Position numbers and translations under genes: made by a program
Notes under the pieces: model-generated
Databases searched by the model: none
Seen by the model: only the letters and a program-made list of their open reading frames with translations
What the model was told of the DNA's origin: nothing
Shown: positions 24,886 to 35,141 of the stretch, one piece after another
Layout: every line of letters begins with the position of its first letter
Numbering within the stretch: the stretch's first letter is position 1
NCBI GenBank assembly: GCA_907165275.2
Contig: OU015659.1
Coordinates: 7,482,501 to 7,546,500, forward strand
Direction of reading: 5' to 3'
DNA: 64,000 bases
Origin: Zygaena filipendulae
Lineage: Eukaryota; Arthropoda; Insecta; Lepidoptera; Zygaenidae

Positions 24886-25000
24886 CAGTGGTCAAGCCTG
24901 TCCGCTATTCAGGAGGTTCCCGGGGTCGATTCCCGCTATGGTCTAATTCGTGTGATAAACATTCGTTTCCGCTCTTTAAGTCTAGACGTGTTAGATTTAG
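24886..25000 (+). mobile_element. SINE head with tRNA-like A and B boxes
   Basis: 'tggtcaagcctgtccgct' (A-box region), 'caggaggttcc' and 'ggggtcgattcccgc' (B box), then 'gtgataaacattcgtttcc', as in the SINE at 37,925. A tRNA-derived SINE, not a functional tRNA gene, because no acceptor stem can be closed. Confidence 0.55.
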
Positions 25001-28000
25001 GATGAAAGTTTCATCATTCTCAATATATTGCTACGAGCTTTTAATTTGCAATATTCGAATGTAAAGTGAGTTGTTCGCACCTTTTATCAACCTCTACAAA
25101 CCATAATATCTCAACCACCTGTTGGTATGCGATAGAAATGGTATTTGTCTGCCTATGTAAGTTCAGTGACAAAGTAACGTTATGGTGACCTCAAGCTCAT
25201 ATGATGATGAGCTGGGATTTAGAGATCGAAACTATTTGATGGCAAATGGTGTACGGCATGGCAGTCGAGTCTAAAGTCAGTTTGTTTTATTGCAATGAGT
25301 ACTTTCCATAACATGCGAATGTTAACTTTTATGCGTAGGTGTCGCATTCTTATATTATGCAGTTAGGGAACATACTATTGCACTGCTATATCCGTGCATC
25401 AGTAATTTCAATTGATACCTATGTATACTTCACAATAGACTGGATTAGATGGAATGGATGAAATTGTAGATTTGATGGGATGAAATTCATGTGAAATTTT
25501 TGACTAGAACACAAGTGTAGTATGAATGACTAAGAAACCTTTTTTTTAGTTCTTTGATTCAAGTAAGAAAGCGGTGGTGTATCAAGTTGAAATATGTTGA
25601 TAAAATATTTCAACTTATCATTTTTATTAGTCCACGTATTATTCGAAATACAAAGGGCTAATTTATAAATTCACGTAAAGTCCCAGTGTTTGTTTTGACT
25701 TTAGTTATGTTCTGCCACGTTATGCCATGTTATGATTCCGGTTAACTTAATATCATCTATGTGGCTAGATGACTGGCAGTTACTGTATCTAAGTAGTTTT
25801 GAATCTGTCAAGAGTATGTTTTTACAGAAAAAAAATCATGAATGATATTTTTGACTTGTAATCAAATTAAATCTTAGCTATTCATTGAGCGTCATGCAAT
25901 AGACCTGTTGGTCTTTTAGAACTTCGAGGATTCCGTGGATAACTTGCTACGAAAGTTATCGATTTTAAGTACTTAACTAGAAATTTTTAAAGATTGTTGC
26001 ATTTATACCTGTAAGTTTATACATACGGAAACGGAAAATGTTTTCTAGAAAATCAAATATTGTGCTTTTGAGTCGGTTTAATATGCTCAGAATATTCCTC
26101 TTTATTGAAATATCAGAAAGTCACAATGAAGTGTGGAAGGGTTTTGCTATTATGCTATAAACGTAGCTATTATGTTTTTGATTTAGTTATAAAGATTTAA
26201 CAAGCTTTTCGTACGCTTCATATAATATGTACTATGCAATGATAAGGGTGATGTAGCAAGTTATAAACGCAGATCGACAAATACACATGATGAGTATTCA
26301 CTTTATTCTCTGTATAAGGGAAAAGATTTGTATTTTCATTAGAGTGAATGTGGTATGCTGTACTCGCTCAGGTCACCGCGAGGAGTTCTGTAATACCAAA
26401 ATTGACTTGTCAAGGCTCAAGAGTATCAAATTATTTTCGAAAACCATTTGATTATTAGACTGTTGCCGTGTTGCCGTCAGCAACATGCCTCATTATTCTC
26501 GAAAGTAGTTTCGATAAAAAAAAAAAACCTTTTAATGAATAGATTCATTCCATATATTTTATTATTCTTTGTAATATGATCTTGGAACAGTAATGCTTTC
26601 AATAAGTGGCTTCCGATTGAAAATACTTTATTTTAGGTTCAGATTTTTGCTTTGAAATACTTTAAAAATAGGTACATACCGATTCAATTTTTTTTTAATT
26701 TATATCGCATTATTTTGATATTACCTATTGTGATTATAGATACTTTTCAAGTGGTATATATTTAATTGAATATTGATTACAAGCATATGCAACACCATCA
26801 ACTAGTGCACCGTCAATAGGGCCTTGTAGTATTTCGTTGAGCGAAATGCGGGAAGCTATAATTTCGGGATATTATCCGTTCAGCGTTCGAGCACAAAAGT
26901 TCTCAAGACAAATCTATCTCAAACGAAATAAAAAGCAATCTATGTCAAATTTTTCATAGTGTTCCAAGGCTTGAAATAAATTTAAAATCTTGCTTTGATT
27001 TACTTCCGCATCTTAGAACCTGATTGGCTTTTGATAGAAACATTAACAAATAAAGCCGACCATTAAGTTCAGGTCATCGGCTGTGCTCCCAAGTATAGTT
27101 GAGTTCTTACCTATAAAGTACCTATAGTTCTTTTTGTAGTCATATTATATAGAAAATTATAATGTACTAATGTACTTGTAACGAGGCGGCTGTATGCCAC
27201 TTTTTTTATATCCTGACTCATTTCTACTTTATTTAAAAAAATAGCTGTTGTCCTTAATTTCACTCCTGTAGGAGTAGAACAGTATATTTATTTAATGTAG
27301 GAGCTAGCCGGAGGTTTATAATCTATAACCCCTCTCAGTCTTTACATATGCAAACTTAACAAGCTATCATGATTCTTATTTTGATGTGTTTTGCGATTTG
27401 AAGTTCCATTTGAAACCAAAGATTTTAAGTATTAAATAAAGTAGATATTACTAGCGCGCGGAAAGTGAGGCATTCATAATATGTGCGTAAATAAGAACCT
27501 TTCAATTTAGTCGTCTAATAGCAGCGAGAAAAGAAGCGCGTCTATCAGATATTGACATACTTATAAAATGCCGTGTTGTACTTTTTTTCTTCAAATGTAA
27601 TAATTATGATTCAAAGATACAAAAAAATAGAGTTACATACCATATTAAGTAATTAAATAAGACTATTTTAGTATATCTGAATTTTAAAATAATAATTTGC
27701 ATAAATTATTGACACTTTGGTTGAATTAAAAAGGAATAGAGAATGTGGTACCGTATCTAGGTATATCTATTCTCTTCCATAAGTTCTTTTTGTTCCATAA
27801 GTTCTGTAATAGCTTTCGCATTCACTGTCGTAAACTGAATAATATAGAAATAGATGAACAATATTAGAATTCCGTGAAGCATGACCCTTACTTAATAGTT
27901 TCAATTAATAAGTAATTCAACTTTAGCATATAATAATATACTAAGGTGCATTTTTTTAAAGCATAGGCAATAGACATTATTGTGTTTTATGCACTTCAGT

Positions 28001-28420
28001 TCATTGTAAATTAAGTTATTAAATTAAGAGTTATAAAGTAGATTAGTAACATATGAAACAGTAGTTAGTAGTTACTTATTGACTACCATATTATTGCATT
28101 TTAACAAATGTTTAAAAACATTTGATGGCTAAAACCGAATGTCATGTTATATGTTTTATCCTAACCATTACCATCTGTAATCTGTCAAGAGCCAAGTCAT
28201 GATCAGTATAAACTATTCAGTCAATGAACCATAATAATCAGTAAGCTATAAGTAACATTCATTGGACGCATTGGCTCTTAACAAAGGGTAATTAAAAATT
28301 TAAGCTGGATCCAAATTATTGTTATTTTAGTTGTTAAACTGTAATGAGTCCCAGACAGATGTTATTCTTTGTAAATGGAGGTACCGTGCGCCGGAGTCTG
28401 CACGTAGTCGGATGGCCGAA

Positions 28421-28729
28421 TGTCATGTTCTCTATTAAGTCGTTCCTTATTTCAGGGAATTCTAGCATTATCATGGCAACACTGTTATTTAGTCGGTACC
28501 CTCATTCCCATTTCATAAATTAAAGTAGTGTACGCCCACAATTGTTGGTGGGATTGTGGGTATAAATACTAGTGTCAGCACAGAAGAGCTTCATTCTAGT
28601 TACTCTGCTCGAATTAAGTGGTCATAATAAGTGTTCTATTTCTATTGTATATATAGTATATGTGCGGTTGTAATAGCTTTAGTAGTGAGAATAAAAGTAT
28701 AGTTAACTAGAGGACCTCTTTTCTTTACA
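28421..28729 (+). repeat. 3' LTR of element B
   Basis: Identical copy of 21,600-21,908. It is preceded by 'gtagtcggatggccgaa', whose GGATGGCCGA word also precedes the 3' LTR of element A and sits where a plus-strand primer would be. It is followed by the CTAT target duplication. Confidence 0.88.
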
Positions 28730-28733
28730 CTAT

Positions 28734-28935
28734 ACTAGCTTTTCCCATCAGTTTCACCTGCAGTAATTTCGGTATTTCTGCGGTAATTTCGGATCACGAT
28801 ATAGCCTAGGTTACTCAGGGATAATGTTGTATGTGTTCTGATGATGAAAGAATTTTTGAAATCTGCTCTAATTTTTGAGCTGAATCGTAACAAACAAACA
28901 AAAAAATCAAATCCTTTCCCTTTACTAGTTTAGAT
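28734..28935 (-). mobile_element. Helitron-like copy in element A
   Basis: Opens 'actagcttttcccatcagtt' and continues 'gcagtaatttcggtatttct', 'aggttactcagggataatg' and 'gaatcgtaacaaacaaacaa'. It begins directly after the CTAT duplication of element B, so B inserted at its edge. Confidence 0.65.
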
Positions 28936-29451
28936 AATAGCTTAGTGTGAGATTAAATAGATCTGTGTGCTGTGAAGTGTTATTTGATATGTGGTAAATC
29001 AAAGTTCTCAAATAAATATTCGGTTTGTTGGGTAAGCAATCAATTGCTAAAAGACATGTACTAAGACAGGTGCTTTAAGAGACAATGTTAAAAAAAAACT
29101 ACAAAGGTATTAAGTTTAGGAGTTAGTTTTTGAATACATGTTACTTGAAAATAATAATGAGATTCTGGTAAGTGCCAAAACATAATTAGGTACTGCAAAT
29201 TTTCTAAAAAAATTAGCTCAAACTAAAGCGGTCTCTTATATTGCAGAGTGCTTACGATTTCAAAGTGATTTGTAGGATTTGAGGACTCGATTTAATTAAT
29301 AGGGATTGATATCATCCAAAAATTGACATTGATAGCAAAATAAATTAAATGTTGTAGGTAACTACAATTATGCTGGTTGTAGCAAGCAGTTGTCTCGTTT
29401 AAATTTATTATGCCGCAAGTTACCATGACTTGTTCGCATGAAGTCCGCATA

Positions 29452-29688
29452 AAATGCGTTCACCGTCTTTTTGCCTCAAAACTATTTTTCGACATAGCCC
29501 TTTAAGAAGTTCAATACAGATAGGTACTATAAATGCGTTCACCGTCTTTTTGCCTCAAAACTATTTTTCGACATAGCCCTCTAAGAAGTTCAATACAGAT
29601 AGGTACTATAAATGCGTTCACCGTCTTTTTGCCTCAAAACTATTTTTCGACATAGCCCTTTAAGAAGTTCAATACAGATAGGTACTAT
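29452..29688 (+). repeat. Three tandem copies of a 79-bp unit
   Basis: Units start at 29,452, 29,531 and 29,610 with 'aaatgcgttcaccgtctttt' and end 'cagataggtactat'. I see one difference in the whole array (T to C at 29,581 in unit 2). It lies in element A between B and C. Confidence 0.92.
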
Positions 29689-29694
29689 ACCCCT

Positions 29695-29820
29695 CCGTTA
29701 CCTTGGGGTGCCTTGAAAAGATAGCCTCTGGTAATAAGGCCGCCCTTTGCTCTGTTTCTTTTATTTCATTATTTTGTCTCAATTTTACTGTTTCTTCTGA
29801 GGCAATAATAATAATAATAT
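29695..29820 (+). mobile_element. LINE 3'-end fragment
   Basis: 'gccttgaaaagatagcctct' and 'aataaggccgccctttgctc', then 'tgaggcaataataataataa'. The same family is at 51,985-52,112. A 5'-truncated non-LTR 3' end of a type common in Lepidoptera. Confidence 0.6.
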
Positions 29821-30110
29821 TGGGAATTTAAAAGTATTTTGTAGCACATAAAATCTCCGCAAAGCAGCTAATAATAAAATTTGTCCAATTGTCTTCCTGA
29901 TGCATTAATGCACTGTCAATTAATATACTGAACATTACACATTTAAGTAGTTTTTGTTACATGTTTAAATTTCATTTTTAACATCTTTAGATCCCTTCAC
30001 AGACCTTGGCCTATCACGTTGTAATGATCGAACATTACAGGAAATAATTAAAACTGATTTAAACCTAGTTGTTGTGAAGTTATTGTTATAAGTTCTTTGT
30101 TGGGTACCTA

Positions 30111-30316
30111 TGTAGTATACTACCTCTATGTATAATATAGATATTTAGTTTTTTTGTAAAAAAGAAGTAATTGACAAATAAAAGATTTTGATGAATGTTC
30201 TGATAGTCAAAAAAGATTTTTATTTAAAACTATTTTAATCCATTATTTAAACGTATAAAATATATATTTCAAAGAGTCTAATTCGTATAAGAAATTGTGG
30301 TCTATTAGTGGCCACA
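30111..30316 (+). repeat. 5' LTR of element C
   Basis: 206 bp, very AT-rich. TATAATAT occurs at 30,131-30,138 and a poly(A) signal AATAAA at 30,177-30,182. It ends 'gtggccaca'. Identical to 35,142-35,347. Confidence 0.93.
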
Positions 30317-30319
30317 TAT

Positions 30320-30334
30320 TGGTGACCCCGAAGT
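30320..30334 (+). promoter_or_regulatory. Primer-binding site, tRNA-Trp type
   Basis: TGGTGACCCCGAAGT, 3 bp after the LTR. The first 12 bases are complementary to a tRNA-Trp 3' end including CCA. Assignment rests on recalled tRNA-Trp sequence, not a search. Confidence 0.7.
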
Positions 30335-30349
30335 TGCTTTTTATCCAAG

Positions 30350-31156
30350 ATGACAAACGATACTGATATCAAACCCGAATCTTCAGCGGTAAGCATTAAA
30401 ATTCCACCTTTTTGGCCCGAAAAGCCCGAAATATGGTTTTTTCAAATTGAAGCTCAATTCGCCGTACAAAAAATTACTGCCGAAGATACCAAATTTAATT
30501 ACCTTATTTCGCAAATGGAACCTAGGCTAGTTGAACACTTATGGGACATAATTACAAATTCTGACGAAAAAAATAAATATTATAAATGTAAAGAGAGACT
30601 GCTTGCAATTTACAAAGATAGTGAAAATAAACGTATGAAAAAATTGCTTACCGGTGTAGAGCTTGGAGATAGTAAACCATCTCAATTATTGCGTAAAATG
30701 CAATCTTTAGCTGGAAGAGACATATCCGATACTGCCCTTAAGACCTTGTGGTTAGATAAACTTCCAGATACAATCAAAAACGTCTTGGTTGTTAGCGACG
30801 AAGAAATTCATAAATTGGCTATAATGGCAGACAAAATTAACGATCTTAATCCAACTGTCCAAGTTTATAGTAATGATGCTCAAGCAAGCTGCAGTGCTGC
30901 CACCTTCATGGAAAGACTCACTAAGCTTGAACAACAAATAGCAGCGATTCCGGCACTATTACGTAGAGACAGATCCTCAAGCCGAGAATCTAGATTTTCA
31001 AGAAACAGCAGCTCTTCTACATCAAAACGCCGTTTCAACCCTAAAGGTAAATACTGTTTTTTTCACTTCCGTTTCGGGAAACGTTGCAAACCGGAAAAAT
31101 GTCAAAAGCCATGTACTTGGATAAACATGGAAAATCCTCGAAGCCCGAAGAAATAA
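30350..31156 (+). CDS. gag: Gag polyprotein of element C
   Basis: The 268-residue Gag forms the particle that packages the element RNA. The start ATG at 30,350 is the first after the LTR and primer site. Residues about 18-100 (beginning IPPFWPEKPEIWFFQIEAQF) match the DUF7041-like N-terminal domain of arthropod gypsy Gags. Residues about 205-232 are Ser/Arg-rich and basic, suited to RNA binding. The C-terminus holds a compact Cys-His knuckle, C-x2-H-x7-C-x4-C-x3-C (CFFHFRFGKRC, then KPEKCQKPC), the CHCC form of CsRn1-group elements rather than the CCHC form. The frame is fully open, so this copy could still make Gag. It overlaps pol by about 106 nt, and a T7 run at codons for Phe-Phe offers a -1 shift. 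Context and motif agree, so the call is firm. Confidence 0.93.
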   Translation: MTNDTDIKPESSAVSIKIPPFWPEKPEIWFFQIEAQFAVQKITAEDTKFNYLISQMEPRLVEHLWDIITNSDEKNKYYKCKERLLAIYKDSENKRMKKLLTGVELGDSKPSQLLRKMQSLAGRDISDTALKTLWLDKLPDTIKNVLVVSDEEIHKLAIMADKINDLNPTVQVYSNDAQASCSAATFMERLTKLEQQIAAIPALLRRDRSSSRESRFSRNSSSSTSKRRFNPKGKYCFFHFRFGKRCKPEKCQKPCTWINMENPRSPKK

Positions 31157-33426
31157 TTTTAAAAACAACATCTAATTGCTCAGTCCTAACTCATACGTCA
31201 CGATTGTTTATTAAAGAATGGAAAACTGGAATGAAACTGCTGATTGATAGTGGTGCCGACGTATCGATTATACCTGCTTTTAAATATGATAAAATCGATA
31301 ACAGCATTAAATTATATGCAGCTAATGGAACTGAAATACCAACATACGGTATGAAAGTTTTGACATTAGATTTAGGTTTACGAAGAAAATATCAATGGGT
31401 GTTTATTATTGCTCGTATTGATAAAGGCATATTAGGCGCAGATTTTATCAAGCATTTTAATCTTCTTATCGACTTGCGAAACAGATGTTTGATAGATGGT
31501 GATACAAACATTAGTGTTAAAGGATATATCTCATCGATTACGGATGGTGATGTGATTAGCACACTTAATAAGCACCACGACTACCATGATTTGTTAGCAA
31601 ATTATCCCGATTTAACCAAACCGAACTTATTACCGACAACTTTGAAGCACAATATTAAACATCACATTGAAACAAGAGGTGAACCAGTATATTCAAAGGC
31701 TCGTCAGTTAGATCCGAAAAGACTTGAAGTTGTTAAACAAGAATTTGAATTCATGTTAGAAAACGGAATTATTAGTCCTTCGAAATCGGAATGGGCAAGT
31801 CCTCTTCACGTAGTTACCAAACCTGATGGATCGTTACGACCGTGTGGAGACTATCGCAGGCTTAATGCGCAAACCGTTTCTGACAGGTACCCACTTCCGC
31901 GAATGGATGATTTCTTTTCAATACTTCCAGGTACTACCATTTATTCTAAAATTGACTTATTTAAAGCATATTATCAGATTCCAATGTCAGACGAAAGCAA
32001 AAGCAAAACTGCGATAATAACACCCTTCGGCCTTTTTGAATTTAATGTCATGAGTTTTGGTTTAAAAAATGCACCAGCCACATTTCAAAGATTTATCAAT
32101 CAAGTACTCAGAGGTTTACCTTTTGCTTTCGGCTACTTAGATGACATTTTACTCGCATCAGCGTCATCGCAAGAACATAAAAAACACCTAAAAATTGTTT
32201 TTGACAGACTTAATGAGTTTGGTCTTAAAATTAACGTATCAAAATCTGAATTTGGTGTTGAAAAAATTGCCTATTTAGGTTTTTTAGTTACTAAAGAAGG
32301 TACTAAACCACTACCAGAAAAGGTCCAAGTCATTCTTGATTATAAATTACCTGATACTCTTCATGAATTGCGTACTTTTCTAGGACTTTTAAATTTTTAC
32401 AGACGTTATCTTAAAGATGCTGCTAGTACCCAAGCTATTTTACATGATTATTTAAAAGGAGCAAAAAAGAAAGATAAAACTAAAATTAATTGGACTGATA
32501 AAGCTATTGAAATGTTTGAAAAATGTAAAACAGATTTAGCTAATATCACATTACTTTCTCTTCCTAATTCGCAATGTCCGCTAGGTTTATTTACGGATGC
32601 ATCAGATGTTGCAATAGGATCAGTTTTACAACAATTCGAAAATAATGGTTGGAAACCAATAGCATTTTACTCAAAAAAATTAAATAATGCACAAAAATCT
32701 TATAGTACCTATGATAGAGAACTTCTCAGTATATGTTTGTCTATTAAACAATTTAAACATTTTTTAGAAGGTCGTGAATTTATGATTCTTACTGATCATA
32801 AACCATTAATATTTGCTTTTAAACAAAAAAATGAGAAAGCTTCACCCAGGCAATTAAGACATTTGCAGTATATTTCAGAATTTTCAACAGATATTCGTCA
32901 TATTAGTGGTAAAGACAATATAATAGCAGATACAATGTCTAGAATTGAAACTGTTAATACGAATATTGTTGACTATGATCAAATAGCTTTAGCACAAAGT
33001 GATGATGATGAACTTAAACTGTTGAAACAGTCAAAGTCATTATCATTCAAACCATATGAACTCAATTCAGGACGATTATTATGGTGTGATACATCAGCAA
33101 ATACTGTGAGACCATATATTCCAGAACATTTTAGAAAAATCGTATTCGAAAAAATTCATAATCTTTCTCATAATGGAATTAAGTCTACGGTTAAACAAAT
33201 GACCAGTAAATTTATTTGGACAAATATTAAAAAAGACATTAGATGTTGGGCACAGGCCTGCATTGACTGTCAAAAAAATAAAGTAATTAGGCACAATAAA
33301 ACTCAACTTTTTACATATACAGAGCCGGACGATAGATTTCAAGTAGTTCATATTGATTTAATAGGACCGTTTCCTCCTTCAGACGAAAACGTTTATTGCT
33401 TAACATGCATAGACCGTTTTTCGGAC
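31051..33426 (+). pseudogene. pol: Pol polyprotein of element C, 5' part (PR-RT-RH-integrase N-terminus), broken
   Basis: Open in the -1 frame relative to gag. No ATG opens it; the first ATG is at 31,099, so Gag-Pol frameshifting is expected. Numbering residues from codon 31,084: aspartic protease LLIDSGAD with Asp55; reverse transcriptase with SKIDLFKAYYQIPM and the YLDD catalytic motif at 351-354; RNase H with TDAS Asp505, YDRELL Glu546 and TDHKPL Asp571. The integrase zinc domain is H692-x3-H696...C726-x2-C729, and the first integrase core Asp is at 758 (HIDLIGP). The protein is intact to residue 781, then runs into antisense LINE sequence and stops at 33,682-33,684. The missing integrase half resumes at 34,185 in the same frame. 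Protease, RT and RNase H look undamaged, so partial activity in trans is possible. Classed broken because integrase is split. Confidence 0.93.
31057..31063 (+). promoter_or_regulatory. Candidate -1 ribosomal frameshift site
   Basis: Seven T phased T-TTT-TTT in the gag frame, a canonical slippery heptamer. It lies just past the last pol-frame stop (TAA at 31,048-31,050) and before the gag stop (31,154-31,156). A shift here enters pol but cuts Gag inside its zinc knuckle. I did not fold a downstream structure. Confidence 0.55.
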
Positions 33427-34184
33427 TTCTTCTTCTCTTCTTCTTCTTCTTCAGCCTATGTCCATCCACTGCTGGATGTAGGCCTTCTCATCGCGCTTCC
33501 AATCGCTCCGACACCTTGCTCCTCGCATCCAAGTCTTCCCAGCAGCGCGCGCGATGTCATCGGCCCACCTCATGGGCGGTCTTCCGGCACTCCTACGTCC
33601 TGTCCGGGGTCTCCATTCCGTGGTTCTCAGGGCCCATCTGTCCACATCCATACGTCCCAGGTGTCCAGCCCATCTCCATTTTGAAATCCCATCCTTGAGG
33701 ATGCCATTTTGTCCCCAATGTCCACAACCTTAGTTCTTTTCCTTATGGCCACATTGGGAACCCTATCTCTAAGTGTGATGCCGAGCATGACGCGCTCCAT
33801 CCCTCTTTGCGCAACTCGCATTTTGTGGATGGTGTCCTTCGTCAAAGGCCATGTCTCAGTAGCATAGGTCATGGTTGGCAGCACGCACTGGTTGTAGAGC
33901 TTGGTTTTGAGAGATTGAGGGATTTCTTTGGACTTGAAGATGTCTCCTAACTTTCCGAAGGCCGCCCAGCCCAATTGTACTCTTCGTGCTATTTCTTTGG
34001 CCTGGTGGTGTTTGCCGAACGAAAGAAGATGTCCGAGGTACACGTACTCTTCAACCCTATCCACCCTATGCGCGCCAACCAGCAGCGATAGTTCCGAGTC
34101 GAAGTTAGCCATGTATTTGGTCTTGGAGACATTCATTTTTAAACCAACCCTGAGCGAAGCTCGCTGCAGGTCCTTAAGCATGGT
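33427..34184 (-). mobile_element. 5'-truncated RTE-type LINE inserted in integrase
   Basis: 758 bp flanked by GGAC (33,423-33,426; 34,185-34,188). Read on the minus strand, it starts inside the ORF and ends in a (GAAGAA)-rich tail (33,427-33,452). A simple-repeat tail and almost no 3' UTR are typical of the RTE clade. With its 4-bp duplication it adds 762 nt, so the gypsy frame is the same on both sides. Confidence 0.9.
33448..34184 (-). pseudogene. RTE-type LINE ORF, C-terminal remnant
   Basis: Encodes the end of a non-LTR polyprotein: the last RT motifs and the C-terminal domain. The first segment (minus strand, from 34,181) has VSKTKYM, EEYVYLGHLLS, YNQCVLPTMTYATETW and AQRGMERVMLGITLRDRV, characteristic of RTE/BovB-like proteins. 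Near 33,690-33,640 the frame is lost. The rest continues in another frame as KWRWAGHLGRM and RWALRTTEWRPRTGRRSAGRP, to a stop at 33,451-33,453 inside the GAA tail. Endonuclease and most of RT are absent because of 5' truncation. The frameshift inside a young host element suggests the source LINE was already defective, or an assembly error. Confidence 0.88.
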
Positions 34185-35004
34185 GGACTGGATGGAAGTA
34201 ATACCAATTAAGGATTCTAAAGCTGAAACAGTAGCTAAAGCCTTCTATGCTAATTGGATCGCTAGATTCGGTGTACCATCTACTATTATTACTGATAGAG
34301 GTGCACAGTTTCAATCAGAATTATTTAAAAATTTGGCTGCATTTTGTGGATCTCAACTTAAACATACTACCAGTTACCATCCGCAGAGTAATGGTAAGGT
34401 AGAAAGAATGCATAGAACATTAAAATCAGGTCTAAAAGCACATAATTGTATTAATTGGACAGACTCGTTACCTACAGTTTTGTTAGGGATGCGCGCTGCT
34501 CTTAGAGAAGATAAAAATTATACAATAAGTCAAATGTTATATGGTACCACAATTAAACTTCCTGGTGAATTTTTGGAACCATCAAAACTTCAATCAAATC
34601 CTGATACTTTTGTTCTAAATTTACATAATTTAATGAGAGAGTTACGTCCCAGAAGACGTCCTATTTCACTTTGTAAATCTACGTTTGTACATAAAGATTT
34701 ATCCACTTGTTCTCATGTATTTTTAAGAATTGATAGAGTAAGGAAACCTTTAGAACCTTGTTACGATGGACCATTTCCAGTTGTTAAACGTTTTGATAAA
34801 TATTTTGTTATAACAATTAAGAATAAAAATGAATCTGTGTCAGTAGATAGGCTCAAGCCGGCCTACCTTATTGAAGATTATAGCAAAAGTTCTAAAGATT
34901 TTACTTCCGATAATGAGACAACTAAAGGGAATGCTGATTTACCTAAAAAAGTTGTTACAAAATCAGGAAGAGCAGTTCAGTTTCCTAAGAAATACTTAAG
35001 TTAA
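34185..35004 (+). pseudogene. pol: Pol of element C, 3' part (integrase core and C-terminus), broken
   Basis: Continues the integrase after the LINE insertion, in the same frame. It begins near WMEVIPIKDSKAE. The second catalytic Asp is in TDRGAQF (codon 34,294) and the catalytic Glu in NGKVERMHRTLK (codon 34,402), with HPQSNG before it. A GPY/F-like module (CYDGPFPVVKR) and VSVDRLKPAYL follow, as expected for Ty3/gypsy integrase C-termini. The stop at 35,002-35,004 is followed by about 125 bp to the polypurine tract. No own start codon is expected. A longer frame reaching back to 33,928 is only antisense LINE sequence. Confidence 0.92.
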
Positions 35005-35128
35005 CTACTTTTGTTAATTATTTGTTAAAAAGAATTTAATTTTTGTTGTTAATGTTATTTATTTGTTTTTACATGTTACAGATGTACATACATATTATCG
35101 TTGTTAATTTACGTAACTTTATGTTACT

Positions 35129-35138
35129 GAGGAGGGGA
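35129..35138 (+). promoter_or_regulatory. Polypurine tract of element C
   Basis: GAGGAGGGGA, 3 bp before the 3' LTR. It is the expected plus-strand DNA primer position for an LTR retrotransposon. Confidence 0.8.
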
Positions 35139-35141
35139 TAG

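Larger units (their letters stand above)
21600..28729 (+). mobile_element. LTR retrotransposon B (coding-free, LARD-like)
   Basis: Two 309-bp repeats (21,600-21,908; 28,421-28,729), identical by eye, run TG...CA and are flanked by CTAT (21,596-21,599 and 28,730-28,733). The length is 7,130 bp. The 6.5-kb interior has no frame above about 80 codons and no protease, RT, RNase H or integrase motif. With unmutated LTRs, decay of former genes is an unlikely explanation, so the element was probably non-coding when it inserted (a large retrotransposon derivative). TCAGAAGTG follows the 5' LTR and GGATGGCCGA precedes the 3' LTR. The interior carries a tandem array, SINE pieces and a Helitron-like copy. 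Confidence 0.85.

Noticed and set aside
33928..34184. N-terminal part of a 358-codon frame ahead of integrase
   Set aside because: Antisense of the LINE fragment. Only the part from 34,185 is element C integrase.
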